This document shows positions 1 to 8,961 of a stretch of 64,000 bases of DNA, piece by piece (within the stretch, counting starts at the first letter, position 1; every line of letters starts with the position of its first letter). The position numbers and the translations under genes are program-made. Source of the DNA: an uncultured Verrucomicrobiota bacterium (GTDB lineage Bacteria > Verrucomicrobiota > Verrucomicrobiia > Chthoniobacterales > JACTMZ01). The stretch covers positions 1-64,000 of the forward strand of contig CAJBKE010000065.1 in assembly GCA_903953565.1 (NCBI GenBank), read 5' to 3'. The notes beneath the pieces are model-generated. The model was not told the DNA's origin. It did no database searches and worked only from the letters and a program-made list of their open reading frames with translations.

Positions 1-846
1 GATCTCGCTGTCTTTCAAGGAGCGGAAGGCCTGCGCACCTTGCGCCAGCAGGCGGGCGGAAGTCGTGGAGACTTTTCCCTCGATCGCGGCCGCACGGATG
101 GCCGTGGCATCGAGGACGGCGAGCAGCGTTGCCACCCAATGGCGGTTGCGGACTGGCGACCGGAAATGGTTGAGAAGCGGATAAATGTATTGGCTCACGC
201 GCATGGCGCAGATCCACTCGACGCAGTCGGCCACTTCGTCATCGGACAACGCGCCCTCGAGCCGCTGCAGGCGCACCACGGCTTCCGGACCCCACCCCGG
301 CTCGCCCACGGAAAGCGCGATCCTACTCATATAGGTCTCACGGGCCGTGTAGGCGGTATAGAGGGTGAGGAGAAAACCGATGAAGACCGAGATGATCGTT
401 GTTCCGCTGAAGGCCGCAACGAACATGACGGTCAGACCCCTGGAACCCGAGGCATTGACCACCCCGAGCGTGCTCATGCTGGAACCCGAACGATAAAAGG
501 CCTCCAAGGGCGTGCAGCCGGTCACGCCGTAGACGATGAAGGCGAAGGACCCGACAAAAATGAGGAGGAACTGGGCGAGAAAAAGCAACACGGTGGTCGG
601 ACCCTGCACGGCGAGGTAGCGGTCGAGCTGCACGTAATTCCGCGCACGGTGGGCGATGGCGCGGAACAAAAGATGGCAGGCACGACTGACCCAGATGGCC
701 AGTCTTTGGTTGCTCGGACGCGGGACAAGCATGACGCCGACCGCGGCCATGATCGCGGCCCAGAGGAGCAGCAGGCCGACAATCAGCGCGCTTCCGCGCA
801 GGAAGATCATCATCCAGTCCGGACCGGCGGAGGCGATCAAGTTCAT
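1..846 (-). CDS. Two-pore-type ion-channel-like membrane protein, partial (C-terminus off window)
   Basis: The reading frame opens with ATG at 846 and stays open to base 1, giving 282 codons with no stop. Hydrophobic segments lie at about residues 17-37 and 67-92. A re-entrant-loop-like stretch FYRSGSSMSTLGVV (about 100-115) and a further hydrophobic segment (about 122-145) follow, then a soluble C-terminal part. The TM / STLG loop / TM order resembles potassium-channel pore modules, but the filter is not the canonical TxGYG, so ion selectivity is not established. It starts 3 bases after the HlyD stop, so it is probably co-transcribed with the efflux genes. I rate the gene itself as sure and the channel role as tentative. 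Confidence 0.7.
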   Translation of the reverse strand, partial: MNLIASAGPDWMMIFLRGSALIVGLLLLWAAIMAAVGVMLVPRPSNQRLAIWVSRACHLLFRAIAHRARNYVQLDRYLAVQGPTTVLLFLAQFLLIFVGSFAFIVYGVTGCTPLEAFYRSGSSMSTLGVVNASGSRGLTVMFVAAFSGTTIISVFIGFLLTLYTAYTARETYMSRIALSVGEPGWGPEAVVRLQRLEGALSDDEVADCVEWICAMRVSQYIYPLLNHFRSPVRNRHWVATLLAVLDATAIRAAAIEGKVSTTSARLLAQGAQAFRSLKDSEI

Positions 847-849
847 GAC

Positions 850-1707
850 TCAGGGTCTGACCACGGCGACGGAGGCCGTTTGTCCGATGCGCAGCGGCAC
901 GGGGGGTTGTCCGGTCACTTGCACGCGCACCGGGAAGCGGTTGGGCAGGCGCACCCAATCGACGGTTTGCTGGACATCCGGAAGCATCTGGTTCCCCGCG
1001 GTGCTGCCGTCCTGCACGAAAATTCCCCATGCCGTGCTGAGCACCTCGCCGTCGAACGGCTGGCCGGTGTGCCCCATGAGCGTGATGCGCACTTTGTCAC
1101 CCGGTTGCACATGCGAAATCTGGGTTTCTTTGAAATACGCCGCCACCCAGAACGTCGAGGTATCGACCAGCGCGATCAATTGCTCGCCCGCCGCGACATA
1201 GGTGCCGGGGCTGGTGTTGACGTTGGTCAGGTAGCCGTCGACCGGCGAAACGACCGTGGTGAACCCGAGGTTGAGTTGCGCATTTTCCACCGCGGCCTGC
1301 GCCGCTTCCACATTGGCCTTGGCCGCCTCGAAGGCCTGCACTTGATCGTCATATTGCTCGCGGCTGATCACATTCTTCGCGAGCAGATCCACGGCGCGTT
1401 TGGCGTTGGCTTCAAGGTCGACCAGCTTGGCTTGCGTCTGCGCAAGCTGACCCTTGGCCTGATCGAGCGTGGCTTGGAAAGTGCTCGGGTCGATTTGGAA
1501 AAGCAGATCGCCTTTCTTGACCGCTTGGTTGTCCTTCACCGGAATCTGCACGACGGGCCCGGCTACGCGGGGCGCGACGCCGACCACATTGGCCCGCACG
1601 TAAGCATCGCGGGTCCATGGCTTGGTCACGTAACGTTCATACATGAGCAGCGCGGCGACGAGGGCCAGCGCAACGACGCCGAGGGTGATGAAAACCTTGG
1701 GCTTCAC
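850..1707 (-). CDS. HlyD-family periplasmic adaptor subunit (AaeA/EmrA-like)
   Basis: This 285-residue protein has one N-terminal membrane anchor (about residues 5-22), a biotinyl-lipoyl-like half (RVAGPVVQIPVKDNQ), a coiled-coil hairpin rich in Ala/Gln/Lys (about 75-150) and a second lipoyl/beta-barrel half (VSPVDGYLTN). This is the membrane-fusion architecture that links an inner-membrane pump to the outer membrane. The GTG start at 1707 overlaps the DUF1656 stop as GTGA, and the HlyD homology begins right there, so longer upstream starts are rejected. DUF1656 + HlyD + FUSC is the usual composition of aromatic carboxylate efflux systems; here FUSC is divergent. The substrate is not known. 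Confidence 0.9.
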   Translation of the reverse strand: MKPKVFITLGVVALALVAALLMYERYVTKPWTRDAYVRANVVGVAPRVAGPVVQIPVKDNQAVKKGDLLFQIDPSTFQATLDQAKGQLAQTQAKLVDLEANAKRAVDLLAKNVISREQYDDQVQAFEAAKANVEAAQAAVENAQLNLGFTTVVSPVDGYLTNVNTSPGTYVAAGEQLIALVDTSTFWVAAYFKETQISHVQPGDKVRITLMGHTGQPFDGEVLSTAWGIFVQDGSTAGNQMLPDVQQTVDWVRLPNRFPVRVQVTGQPPVPLRIGQTASVAVVRP

Positions 1708-1919
1708 GGGGCGAAGAGGAGACCGAGCACCGATCCGCAAAGCACGGTCAGAGCGATGAAGAAGAGCGGAAGATTCCAGATGTGGCGCGTGAGACGGAAC
1801 CGCTCGAGCACCCCGACGATCAGCCACGCCAAGAAAAAGCCCAACGCCCCAATGACCATGCCCCACGGGAGCATGAAGTCACCCAAGACAATCTCGGGAA
1901 CGCGCAGGGAGAAATCCAC
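1704..1919 (-). CDS. DUF1656 (AaeX-like) small membrane protein
   Basis: This 71-residue protein has a GTG start and two hydrophobic segments (about residues 17-35 and 48-68). The N-terminal stretch PEIVLGDFMLPWGMVIG fits the DUF1656 family, whose members sit beside HlyD and FUSC genes in AaeAB-type efflux loci. It overlaps the HlyD gene by 4 bases, which indicates translational coupling. Its biochemical role in such pumps is unknown. Confidence 0.85.
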   Translation of the reverse strand: MDFSLRVPEIVLGDFMLPWGMVIGALGFFLAWLIVGVLERFRLTRHIWNLPLFFIALTVLCGSVLGLLFAP

Positions 1920-1978
1920 GGATTGTCATTGTCCAGTTTCCCTACCCCGAGGCAAGCCTGCCGCGGCGCTGTAGTAGT

Positions 1979-2039
1979 GTAGAAGCGGCATCTTGCCGCT
2001 TAACCCCTCAAGGACAAGCGGCGGAGACGCCGCTTCTAC
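1979..2039. repeat. Composite palindrome, GTAGAAGCGGC type
   Basis: Outer inverted repeat GTAGAAGCGGC / GCCGCTTCTAC encloses two inner hairpins, AAGCGGCATCTTGCCGCTT and AAGCGGCGGAGACGCCGCTT. It lies between the divergent DUF1656 and FUSC genes. The two-hairpins-inside-terminal-repeats design matches the GGTGGATCGCG family elsewhere in the window, but the sequence differs. Degenerate traces (TGTAGCGGCGGTC) occur near 4405 and 50934. Confidence 0.7.
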
Positions 2040-2105
2040 TTTTCCGATCGATGCGCGCACCCTCCGCGCTCGCCTCCACACCATCTCCCCGCCAACATTT
2101 CCGCC

Positions 2106-4295
2106 GTGCCAAACGCCGCGCCATCATCCTTCCTGCCCCGTCTCGATCCCGGCGCGGCGGCGCTCGGACTGCAAATGGCGCTGGCTGGCACCGCGGCCTT
2201 CTTCAGCGCCCAGTTCCTGCGGTTGGACTACCCGTATTGGTCGGTGCTGACCGTCATCCTCCTTGTCATGGCGCAATATGTCGGCGCCCTACAGGAGAAG
2301 GCGTTCTTCCGCATGGTCGGCACGGTCGTCGGCGGCGTGCTGGGCTACCTCGCCACCGGGGCGTGGCAACAGTCGCCATTGCTCTACTTGGCGACATCCT
2401 TCGTCATCGTGGCTTTTTGCGTGGCCATGTTCAGCCAATCGCGCGCGCCTTACGCGTTTTTCCTGACCGGACTGACCTACATCGTCATCGCCTCGAGCGG
2501 CCAGGCGCGGCCCGACATGTCGTGGTCCTTCGCACTGGCCCGCATCGAGGAAGTGCTGCTCGGCGTGATCGCCAGCGTCGTTGTGCAAAGCCTCGTCTTC
2601 CCGCGCTACGCCAACCGCGATTTTGTCACCCAACTCCGGCTGTGCTTCGGCGAACTGGCGGACGCCACCCGGCAAACCGGCGCGGTCTTTCGCGGCAACG
2701 ACACCGGTCTGGCCGAAGCACTGCACGACTTCCCGACCCGCGCGTCCCAAATGCGCACTCTCCTGCGCTTCGGCGCCCGCGAAAGCCGCTTCTTCCGCCG
2801 CGACATGGCGTCCTTCGCGCAAATTGTCAGCCACGTGGTGCGTGCCGCGAATCTTTTGCGCTCGCTCGCATCCGTGCCTGCCGCCCCCGAGCCCTACCGC
2901 GACCGGATCGCCGGCCTGGTCGATGATCTCGCAAACCACCTCGGCGACGGATGGGCCATCCTGCAGGAAGGCGGCACGCCGGATGAAGCCTGGAACCGCC
3001 ACGCCCGCGAGTTGGACAAGAGCATCGATGAATCCGTGGCCTCGCTGCGCGGCGATCCGGCCGCCGAGAGCATCGCACCGCAGGTCACCGGCAACCTGTC
3101 GACCCATCTTCTGACCTTGCGCGAACTGCAAGACACTCTGCGCGAGGTCGCCCGGTTGTCCTCGGAAACTGCGGAGGAAACGGACCGCCCTACCAACCTG
3201 GCCCTCGCCCCGACGTGGCCCGATGGCATGTGGATCCGTCACGGACTGCGCGCTGCACTGGCCACCGTCATTGCCTTGGTGCTGGTCAATTGGCTCTCCC
3301 CGCCCGGCGGCAATCTCATGGTGCTCGGCGCGTTTGTTTTCACCGCGATGAACGCGCTGAGTCCGGAAGGCTCCGGCGACCGCGGCGCGTTCCGTTATGT
3401 GGTTATCTTCACCCTCGCTCTCGCCGGGACCGCCCTGGCCCTTATCGCCGGCACGCCGCTCCTCGCCAGCTACACCGTGCTCAACATCATGATGGCCACG
3501 TGGCTGTTCTTGCTTGGTTATTGGATGCACGACCGCGGAGGTGTCACCGTGCCCGTGCAGGTGTCTTTCCTGCTTCTGGTTTCCATCCTCAGCCTCAACG
3601 CGCAGGTGCCCGTGCCATTCCAAAAAATCACCGGCACGTTTTTCGGTTTGGTCAACGGACTGCTCCTCGCCGCCGTGGTACAGCGTCTGCTCTGGCCCGT
3701 GCTGCCGCAGCGGCAACTGCAGCGCCGCGTAGTCTTCGTCCTGCGCACCGTGGCCTCGAGCCTTCATGAAGGGTTCGATCACTTGCCGCTCTGGCAAAGG
3801 ACGCGCCTCGGCCTCATGCCCTCGCAAGCCCGCGGCTACATCCGGGCCATGCAGGGTCCGACGTTGCCGCCCGCGCAAGCCGAGCGTCTCGGCAAGTTTG
3901 TCCTGACCCTGCAGCAACTCACCGGCGAAATCGCCCTCTGCACCGCGCGATTGCGTCCGATTCTTCCGGACGACCTACGCGCTTCCATCGAGGCCCCGTT
4001 GTCCGCAGTGCAAAGCACGCTGGCCGACGGACTGGAAAATCTCGCGTCGTCCTTCGAAACGATGTCCATCCCCGCCGATCTGACCCCGCGCATCGACGCC
4101 ACATTGGCCCGCTGGGACACCACCATCGTGCAACTCCGCGCCGATCTGATCGCCCGCGGCAAAGATCCCGCGGAACTCATCCGACCCTTGGGCCAAGCGG
4201 CCCGCTACCGCGCCGCCCTCGTCCTTTTGGGCCGAGCCTTTGATGAAGCGCGATCGCTGAAACTGTCCGACTACATGGGGGATGTGGCGTTGTAG
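2106..4295 (+). CDS. FUSC-family inner-membrane efflux transporter (AaeB-like)
   Basis: This 729-residue protein has two membrane blocks, about residues 15-160 and 385-530, each followed by a long soluble region. That is the duplicated architecture of the fusaric-acid resistance / AaeB family. The N-terminal stretch LRLDYPYWSVLTVILLVMAQ is characteristic of the first block. It would export aromatic or organic acids across the inner membrane, using the divergently encoded HlyD subunit as adaptor. The GTG start at 2106 was chosen because homology begins at once; no strong ribosome binding site is visible, and a later ATG at residue 22 is possible. The gene ends with TAG. Confidence 0.9.
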   Translation: MPNAAPSSFLPRLDPGAAALGLQMALAGTAAFFSAQFLRLDYPYWSVLTVILLVMAQYVGALQEKAFFRMVGTVVGGVLGYLATGAWQQSPLLYLATSFVIVAFCVAMFSQSRAPYAFFLTGLTYIVIASSGQARPDMSWSFALARIEEVLLGVIASVVVQSLVFPRYANRDFVTQLRLCFGELADATRQTGAVFRGNDTGLAEALHDFPTRASQMRTLLRFGARESRFFRRDMASFAQIVSHVVRAANLLRSLASVPAAPEPYRDRIAGLVDDLANHLGDGWAILQEGGTPDEAWNRHARELDKSIDESVASLRGDPAAESIAPQVTGNLSTHLLTLRELQDTLREVARLSSETAEETDRPTNLALAPTWPDGMWIRHGLRAALATVIALVLVNWLSPPGGNLMVLGAFVFTAMNALSPEGSGDRGAFRYVVIFTLALAGTALALIAGTPLLASYTVLNIMMATWLFLLGYWMHDRGGVTVPVQVSFLLLVSILSLNAQVPVPFQKITGTFFGLVNGLLLAAVVQRLLWPVLPQRQLQRRVVFVLRTVASSLHEGFDHLPLWQRTRLGLMPSQARGYIRAMQGPTLPPAQAERLGKFVLTLQQLTGEIALCTARLRPILPDDLRASIEAPLSAVQSTLADGLENLASSFETMSIPADLTPRIDATLARWDTTIVQLRADLIARGKDPAELIRPLGQAARYRAALVLLGRAFDEARSLKLSDYMGDVAL

Positions 4296-4319
4296 TGGCG
4301 GTTCGGACTTTGATCGTGG

Positions 4320-4386
4320 GGTGGATCGCGATGTCCTCATCGCGATTTCCTCAATGAATAATCGCGCCGGGACGGCGCGATCCACC
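4320..4386 (+). repeat. GGTGGATCGCG composite palindrome, copy 1
   Basis: A 67-bp element with outer inverted repeat GGTGGATCGCG / CGCGATCCACC. The left half holds the hairpin ATCGCGATGTCCTCATCGCGAT and the right half ATCGCGCCGGGACGGCGCGAT, separated by about 15 variable bases. It sits 24 bases after the FUSC stop and before the convergent end of the ribosomal cluster. Four more copies occur at 51807, 54466, 56556 and (inverted) 61928. Confidence 0.9.
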
Positions 4387-4460
4387 TGCACAGCTTTTTG
4401 AGGTTGTAGCGGCGGTCTGTGACCGTCGGTGCCTTTATGAATTTGTGGTCCGACGCATAC

Positions 4461-4492
4461 AAAAGAAAATCGCGCCGGGATGGCGCGATTTG
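4461..4492 (-). terminator. Rho-independent terminator of the ribosomal cluster
   Basis: Read on the minus strand, AAATCGCGCC - ATCC - GGCGCGATTT is followed by TTCTTTTG, a GC-rich stem with a T-rich tail 25 bases beyond the rpsD stop. The stem is nearly identical to the right half of the 67-bp palindromic repeat nearby. Confidence 0.75.
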
Positions 4493-4516
4493 CTTTGGTG
4501 ACTGCGGAAGTTTTCT

Positions 4517-5128
4517 TTAGCGCGAGTAGAGTTCGACGACGAGCTGCTCGTTGACCACCGGGGCGATTTCCTCGCGGGTCGGGATGCGGCTGACGGTGCC
4601 GCTGAAGTTGTCGCGGTCCACCACGAGCCAATCGGGCACGGAGCGGATTTGCGTGGCTTCCATCTGGCGGGCAGCCAAGGCACGGGGCTTGGGCGAATCC
4701 TTGATCGTGATCACATCGCCGGGTTTGACGTTGGCCGAGGAGATGTCGTTTTTGCGTCCGTTGATCTGCACGTGTCCGTGCGCCACCATCTGACGGGCGG
4801 CGGTGCGGGTGCGGGCGAAGCCGAGGCGGTAGACGACATTGTCCAGACGGGTTTCGAGCAATTGGAGCAGGGTCACGCCGGTGATGCCGCGGCGGGAAAG
4901 CGCGGTTTCGAAGTAGCGGCGGAACTGGCGCTCAAGCACTCCGTATTGCGCTTTGAGCTTCTGCTTCTCGAGGAGGGCGAGGCCGTATTCCGAGGTCTTG
5001 CGGCGCATGCCTTTTTGTCCGTGCATGCCCGGCGGGTAGCTGCGGCGCTCGAAATGCTTGGGCGAGCCGACGAGGAAAATGCCGAAGCGGCGGCTCAGTT
5101 TGGTTTTGGGTCCGGTGTAACGTGCCAT
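4517..5128 (-). CDS. rpsD: Small-subunit ribosomal protein S4
   Basis: This 203-residue protein initiates 30S assembly by binding 16S rRNA. It starts MARYTGPKTKLSRRFG and carries the S4 RNA-binding domain around residues 93-155 (RLDNVVYRLGFARTRTAARQMV). It is the form without zinc cysteines at the N-terminus. It is the last gene of the cluster, 45 bases after rpsK; the usual following genes rpoA and rplQ are not here. Confidence 0.98.
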   Translation of the reverse strand: MARYTGPKTKLSRRFGIFLVGSPKHFERRSYPPGMHGQKGMRRKTSEYGLALLEKQKLKAQYGVLERQFRRYFETALSRRGITGVTLLQLLETRLDNVVYRLGFARTRTAARQMVAHGHVQINGRKNDISSANVKPGDVITIKDSPKPRALAARQMEATQIRSVPDWLVVDRDNFSGTVSRIPTREEIAPVVNEQLVVELYSR

Positions 5129-5173
5129 GGGAAAAGTTTACAGTGGTTCAGTTTTCAGTTTTCAGCCGGAGCA

Positions 5174-5851
5174 TTACACGCGGCGGGCTTTGGGTGGACG
5201 GCAGCCGTTGTGGGGGACGGGGGTGACGTCTTTTATGACAGTGATTTCGAGGCCGATGGCTTGGAGGGCGCGGATGGCGGATTCGCGTCCGGCACCCGGA
5301 CCTTTGACGCGGACTTCGACTTCTTTGAGTCCGTGTCCCATGGCTTGGCGGGCGGCGTCCTGCGCCACGAGCTGGGCGGCGTAGGCCGTGCTTTTGCGCG
5401 AGCCTTTGAAGCCGACTTTGCCGGCACTGGAGGCACCGAGGACGGCGCCACGTTGGTCGGTGATACTGACGATGGTGTTGTTGAACGTGGCGAGCACGTG
5501 GGCGATGCCCTGCAGGATGTTTTTGCTGCCCTTCGCTTTGACCACTTTGGCCGGGGCGATCGGGGCGTCGAGCGAGAGCATGTCGTCGACCGGCGCCGCG
5601 GTGGCTTCGGCCGCTTTGGCTTCGCCTTCTTTTTTCTTGGCCGTTTTACCCTTGGCCGCTTTGGGCTTGGCCGCTTTTTTCTCGGCGGCGGGTTTCGCTT
5701 CGGCGGTGCCTTCGGCTTTCACTTCAGCGGCAACCTCCTCCTTGGCCTCGACCGCTTTGGTCTCGGCGGCCTCGGGGTGGTGGGCGGCAGTTTCCTCTTT
5801 GCGGCGTGCGTCCTGGGATTCGCCGAGAGTTTCTTTTTTTTCGTCGCTCAT
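5174..5851 (-). CDS. rpsK: Small-subunit ribosomal protein S11 with long N-terminal extension
   Basis: The S11 core occupies about residues 105-225 and includes [15 protein letters not shown] and the C-terminal [16 protein letters not shown]. Before it lie about 100 residues rich in Ala, Lys and Glu ([17 protein letters not shown]), which is low-complexity and resembles histone H1-type tails. S11 is normally about 125-130 residues, so this protein is almost twice the usual length. The extension is in frame with no intervening stop. An internal start such as Met91 cannot be excluded. It is 12 bases from the rpsM stop. Confidence 0.96.
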   Translation of the reverse strand: MSDEKKETLGESQDARRKEETAAHHPEAAETKAVEAKEEVAAEVKAEGTAEAKPAAEKKAAKPKAAKGKTAKKKEGEAKAAEATAAPVDDMLSLDAPIAPAKVVKAKGSKNILQGIAHVLATFNNTIVSITDQRGAVLGASSAGKVGFKGSRKSTAYAAQLVAQDAARQAMGHGLKEVEVRVKGPGAGRESAIRALQAIGLEITVIKDVTPVPHNGCRPPKARRV

Positions 5852-5863
5852 ACTTCGTAGGGA

Positions 5864-6259
5864 TTAGACTTTGCCGGCTTTGGCGTCGGGGTTTTTCTGC
5901 ACGCCGACTGTCTTGCGCGGACCCTTGCGGGTGCGGGCGTTGGTGGAGGTGCGCTGTCCGCGCACGGGGAGTCCGCGGCGGTGACGGATGCCGCGGTAGC
6001 AATTGATGGCCTGGAGGCGCTTGAGGTTGCCCTGCAACTCGCGGCGCAGGTCGCCTTCGATGAGGACGCCGTTGTTGCCGATGATGTGGACGATCTGCGA
6101 GATCTGCTCGGGCGAGAGGTCCTTGGCGCGGGTGTTCGGATCGATGGAAGCTTCGGCCAAGACACGTTTGGCGATGGTCGGCCCGATGCCGTAGATATAC
6201 GGCAGGGATGCTTCGATGCGTTTGTTGGGCGGGATTTCAACCCCGAGGAGGCGTGGCAT
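5864..6259 (-). CDS. rpsM: Small-subunit ribosomal protein S13
   Basis: This 131-residue protein of the 30S head contacts tRNA and the 50S subunit. It begins [16 protein letters not shown], with the helix-hairpin segment [14 protein letters not shown] and the basic tail [19 protein letters not shown]. The ATG at 6259 is used because upstream codons show no S13 similarity. It follows rpmJ by 7 bases. Confidence 0.98.
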   Translation of the reverse strand: MPRLLGVEIPPNKRIEASLPYIYGIGPTIAKRVLAEASIDPNTRAKDLSPEQISQIVHIIGNNGVLIEGDLRRELQGNLKRLQAINCYRGIRHRRGLPVRGQRTSTNARTRKGPRKTVGVQKNPDAKAGKV

Positions 6260-6266
6260 AAGCGTG

Positions 6267-6380
6267 TTATCCTTGTCTTTGTTTGTGGCGCGGGTTTTTG
6301 CAAACCACACGAACGACGTTGTTGCGCCGGATGATCCGGCATCCTTCGCAAAGGCGTTTGACTGAAGCTCTGACTTTCAT
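6267..6380 (-). CDS. rpmJ: Large-subunit ribosomal protein L36
   Basis: A 37-residue protein, [20 protein letters not shown] followed by [17 protein letters not shown]. The zinc-ribbon residues C11, C14, C27 and H32 are all present, so this is the zinc-binding C+ form. The gene sits at its canonical place between infA and rpsM, ends with TAA and is too short for most gene calls. Confidence 0.97.
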   Translation of the reverse strand: MKVRASVKRLCEGCRIIRRNNVVRVVCKNPRHKQRQG

Positions 6381-6392
6381 GGTTTGGTTCTT

Positions 6393-6611
6393 CTATTTCT
6401 TTCGGAAGGTGATGCGTCCTTTGCTCAAGTCGTATGGAGACAACTCGAGCATGACCTTGTCACCCGGCAAAATGCGAATGAAGTGCAGGCGCATCTTGCC
6501 CGAGATGTGCGCGAGAATGCGGTGTCCGTTGGGCAATTCCACGCGGAACATCGTATTCGGCAACAACTCGACAACCTTGCCTTCTACTTCAATAGCGTCT
6601 TTTTTCGCCAT
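6393..6611 (-). CDS. infA: Translation initiation factor IF-1
   Basis: This 72-residue single OB-fold protein ([20 protein letters not shown]) binds the 30S A site during initiation. The conserved HISGKMR and [11 protein letters not shown] segments are present. Its start lies 28 bases inside the 3' end of map, so the two genes overlap. Confidence 0.98.
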   Translation of the reverse strand: MAKKDAIEVEGKVVELLPNTMFRVELPNGHRILAHISGKMRLHFIRILPGDKVMLELSPYDLSKGRITFRKK

Positions 6612-7348
6612 GTCAAAACTTCTGGTTCATCTTTTGTAACCAGCACGGTGTGTTCAAAATGCGCCGATGGGAGGCCGTCGGCCGTGACCACGGTCCATTT
6701 GTCGTCCAGGACCCGGACGCCGCTGGCCCCCATATTGATCATCGGCTCGATGGCCAGGGTCATGCCGGCCTTCAGTTTCGGACCCCGGCCGGGCTTGCCG
6801 TAATTCGGAATTTGAGGGTCCTCATGCAATTTGCGCCCCACCCCGTGGCCGACAAATTCACGGACCACCGAATACCCCCGGGCCAGGGCGGCCTGTTCGA
6901 TGAACGAAGAAATGTCCCCCACCCGGCGGCCTTGGGTCACGTGCGGGATGACATCGCGCAGGATGCGGGCGGTGTCCTCGACGAGGCGGTCCACTTTGGG
7001 CGGAACCACGCCGATGCGGATGGTCGTGGCATTGTCGCCGATCCAGCCGTTTTTGTTCACCCCGACGTCGAGTTTGACGATGTCGCCGTAAGCGAGACGG
7101 CGGTCGCCGCCGATGCCGTGGACAACTTCCTCGTTCACGGAGATGCAGAGTTGTCCGGGAAATTTGCGGTAGCCGAGGAAGGCGCTCTTCGCTCCGGCCT
7201 CGGCGATGAACTGCGCGCAGGCATCGTCGATATCGCGCGTGCTCATGCCCGGCGTGACCAGATTTTCCAACTTGTCGAGAACCTCGGCGGCCACGCGGCA
7301 GGCCGTCCTCATCGCGTCGATCTCACGCTCGTTCTTGATCGGGATCAT
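6584..7348 (-). CDS. map: Type I methionine aminopeptidase
   Basis: This 254-residue metalloenzyme removes the initiator methionine from nascent proteins. The start [16 protein letters not shown] at 7348 fits the family. Metal ligands are seen as Asp in [16 protein letters not shown], His in GHGVG, Glu in AIEPMIN and Glu in FEHTVLV. It sits between secY and infA, where adk is often also found; adk is missing. The C-terminus overlaps infA by 28 bases. Confidence 0.97.
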   Translation of the reverse strand: MIPIKNEREIDAMRTACRVAAEVLDKLENLVTPGMSTRDIDDACAQFIAEAGAKSAFLGYRKFPGQLCISVNEEVVHGIGGDRRLAYGDIVKLDVGVNKNGWIGDNATTIRIGVVPPKVDRLVEDTARILRDVIPHVTQGRRVGDISSFIEQAALARGYSVVREFVGHGVGRKLHEDPQIPNYGKPGRGPKLKAGMTLAIEPMINMGASGVRVLDDKWTVVTADGLPSAHFEHTVLVTKDEPEVLTWRKKTLLK

Positions 7349-7394
7349 CGACGACAGGAAAGGAATACTGCGGAACACGCGACGAAGGGGCGGA

Positions 7395-8897
7395 CTATTT
7401 GCCGCTGGCGAGGTAAGCGGCCGTGCCACCGATGACGAGGATGCCGAGGGCCACCCAGAGCCAGACGAGCGCGTTCGAGGAAATGACGTTTCCGGCACCA
7501 CCTGCGGTGCGCTCGAATCGTCCGCGGATTTTCCCGCGGCGCAAGAAGCCATCATAGTGACGCTGGAGCAGATACGTTTCCACTTGGCGCATGGTGTCGA
7601 GCGTGACGCCGACAATGATGAGCAGACCCGTGCCGCCGAAGAACTGCGCGGTCATGTAGGGGACATTCATGCTCTCGGTGAGCATCTGCGGCAGGATGGC
7701 GATGACAGTGAGGAAGATGGCGCCGGCGAAGGTCAGGCGCGTCATGGTGTAGTCGAGGAAATCGGCCGTCGGTTTGCCGGGACGCACGCCGGGAATGAAC
7801 CCGCCGTATTTCTTGAGATCGTCGGCGATTTGCGCGGGCTGGAATTGCGTGGCCACCCAGAAATAGCTGAAGAAGAAAATCATCGCGCCGAAGAGCGTGT
7901 AGTAGAGCCAGCCGCTGGCCAGCATGGCGGACAACTCGTTGGCCCAGCGCTGCGTGGGGAAGGCCATGCTGAGGATGGTCGAGGGGAAGAGAAGAATGGC
8001 CTGCGCAAAGATGATCGGCATGACGCCCGCGTAGTTGACCTTGAGCGGCATGTATTGCGTCTGTCCGCCGTAGACTTTGCGACCTACGACACGCTTGGCG
8101 TATTGCACGCTGATACGGCGGGTGGCTTGGGTCACGGCAATGACCGCGGCGATGACAATGATGAGGAAAGCAATAAGGAGAACGAGGACGACCGGGCTGA
8201 CCGGGGCCGCTTCGCCGCCGGACGGCACGAAGGTGCGCCAGGCTTGGATCAAACCGGCGGGCAACTGGGCGAGGATGCCGACGGTGATGATGATGGAAAT
8301 GCCGTTGCCGATGCCGCGCTCGGTGATTTGGTCACCGAGCCAGACGAGGAACATGGTTCCCGCGGTGAGCGTGATGACGGTGAGCAGACGGAAGCCGAGA
8401 CCCGGATCGGAAACGAGCGGCATGCCGAGCCGGTTGATCGTGTCCATGATCCCCGGCAGGAAAGGATTCGACTCGGGGCTCTCGAAGGAGAGCGCGAGCA
8501 GATAGCCCTGGAACAAGCAGAGAATGATGGTGACGTAGCGGGTGTATTGGGAAATTTTCTGGCGTCCGCCGTCCTCACGGGAGAGGCGTCCGAGTTTCGG
8601 GATGACCGCAGTCATGAGCTGCATCATGATCGATGCGCTGATGAAAGGCATGATGCCGAGGGCAAAGATGGCGCAGTTGCCGAGCGCGCCGCCGCTGAAA
8701 AGGTTGAAGAGAGCCGCCACACCGCCGCCGGCTTGGGCGTCGGCCACATTGAGGAACCACTGGCGCAGGACTTCCGCGTTGATGCCCGGGGTCGAGATGA
8801 CCGAGCCGGCACGCACGATGACGATCATGGCCAGCACGAAGAGCACGCGCTGGCGCAGTTCCGGGATTTTGAAGATGTTGGTGAAGGCGGAGATCAT
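7395..8897 (-). CDS. secY: Sec translocon subunit SecY
   Basis: This 500-residue protein has about ten membrane segments and forms the protein-conducting channel. The N-terminus FKIPELRQRVLFVLAMIV and the conserved loops GIMPFISASIMMQL and IPGVRPGKPTADFL are typical. It is somewhat longer than the usual 430-450 residues. It lies between rplO and map in the spc segment and ends with TAG, direct evidence that TAG is a stop in this genome. Confidence 0.97.
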   Translation of the reverse strand: MISAFTNIFKIPELRQRVLFVLAMIVIVRAGSVISTPGINAEVLRQWFLNVADAQAGGGVAALFNLFSGGALGNCAIFALGIMPFISASIMMQLMTAVIPKLGRLSREDGGRQKISQYTRYVTIILCLFQGYLLALSFESPESNPFLPGIMDTINRLGMPLVSDPGLGFRLLTVITLTAGTMFLVWLGDQITERGIGNGISIIITVGILAQLPAGLIQAWRTFVPSGGEAAPVSPVVLVLLIAFLIIVIAAVIAVTQATRRISVQYAKRVVGRKVYGGQTQYMPLKVNYAGVMPIIFAQAILLFPSTILSMAFPTQRWANELSAMLASGWLYYTLFGAMIFFFSYFWVATQFQPAQIADDLKKYGGFIPGVRPGKPTADFLDYTMTRLTFAGAIFLTVIAILPQMLTESMNVPYMTAQFFGGTGLLIIVGVTLDTMRQVETYLLQRHYDGFLRRGKIRGRFERTAGGAGNVISSNALVWLWVALGILVIGGTAAYLASGK

Positions 8898-8961
8898 GGG
8901 CAGCTGATCAGAATCGATTCGTCGCCGGGTGTTCCGCCTTTTCCACCGCGCTCATTCTCGC

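Noticed and set aside
40-1974. Long plus-strand open frame of 644 codons opposite the HlyD/channel genes
   Set aside because: Its protein is rich in His/Arg/Gly/Asp without family similarity and lies antisense to three recognisable genes; it is a GC-rich shadow frame.
2289-3917. 542-codon minus-strand frame opposite FUSC
   Set aside because: FUSC on the plus strand is a clear family member; the opposite frame has no recognisable features.
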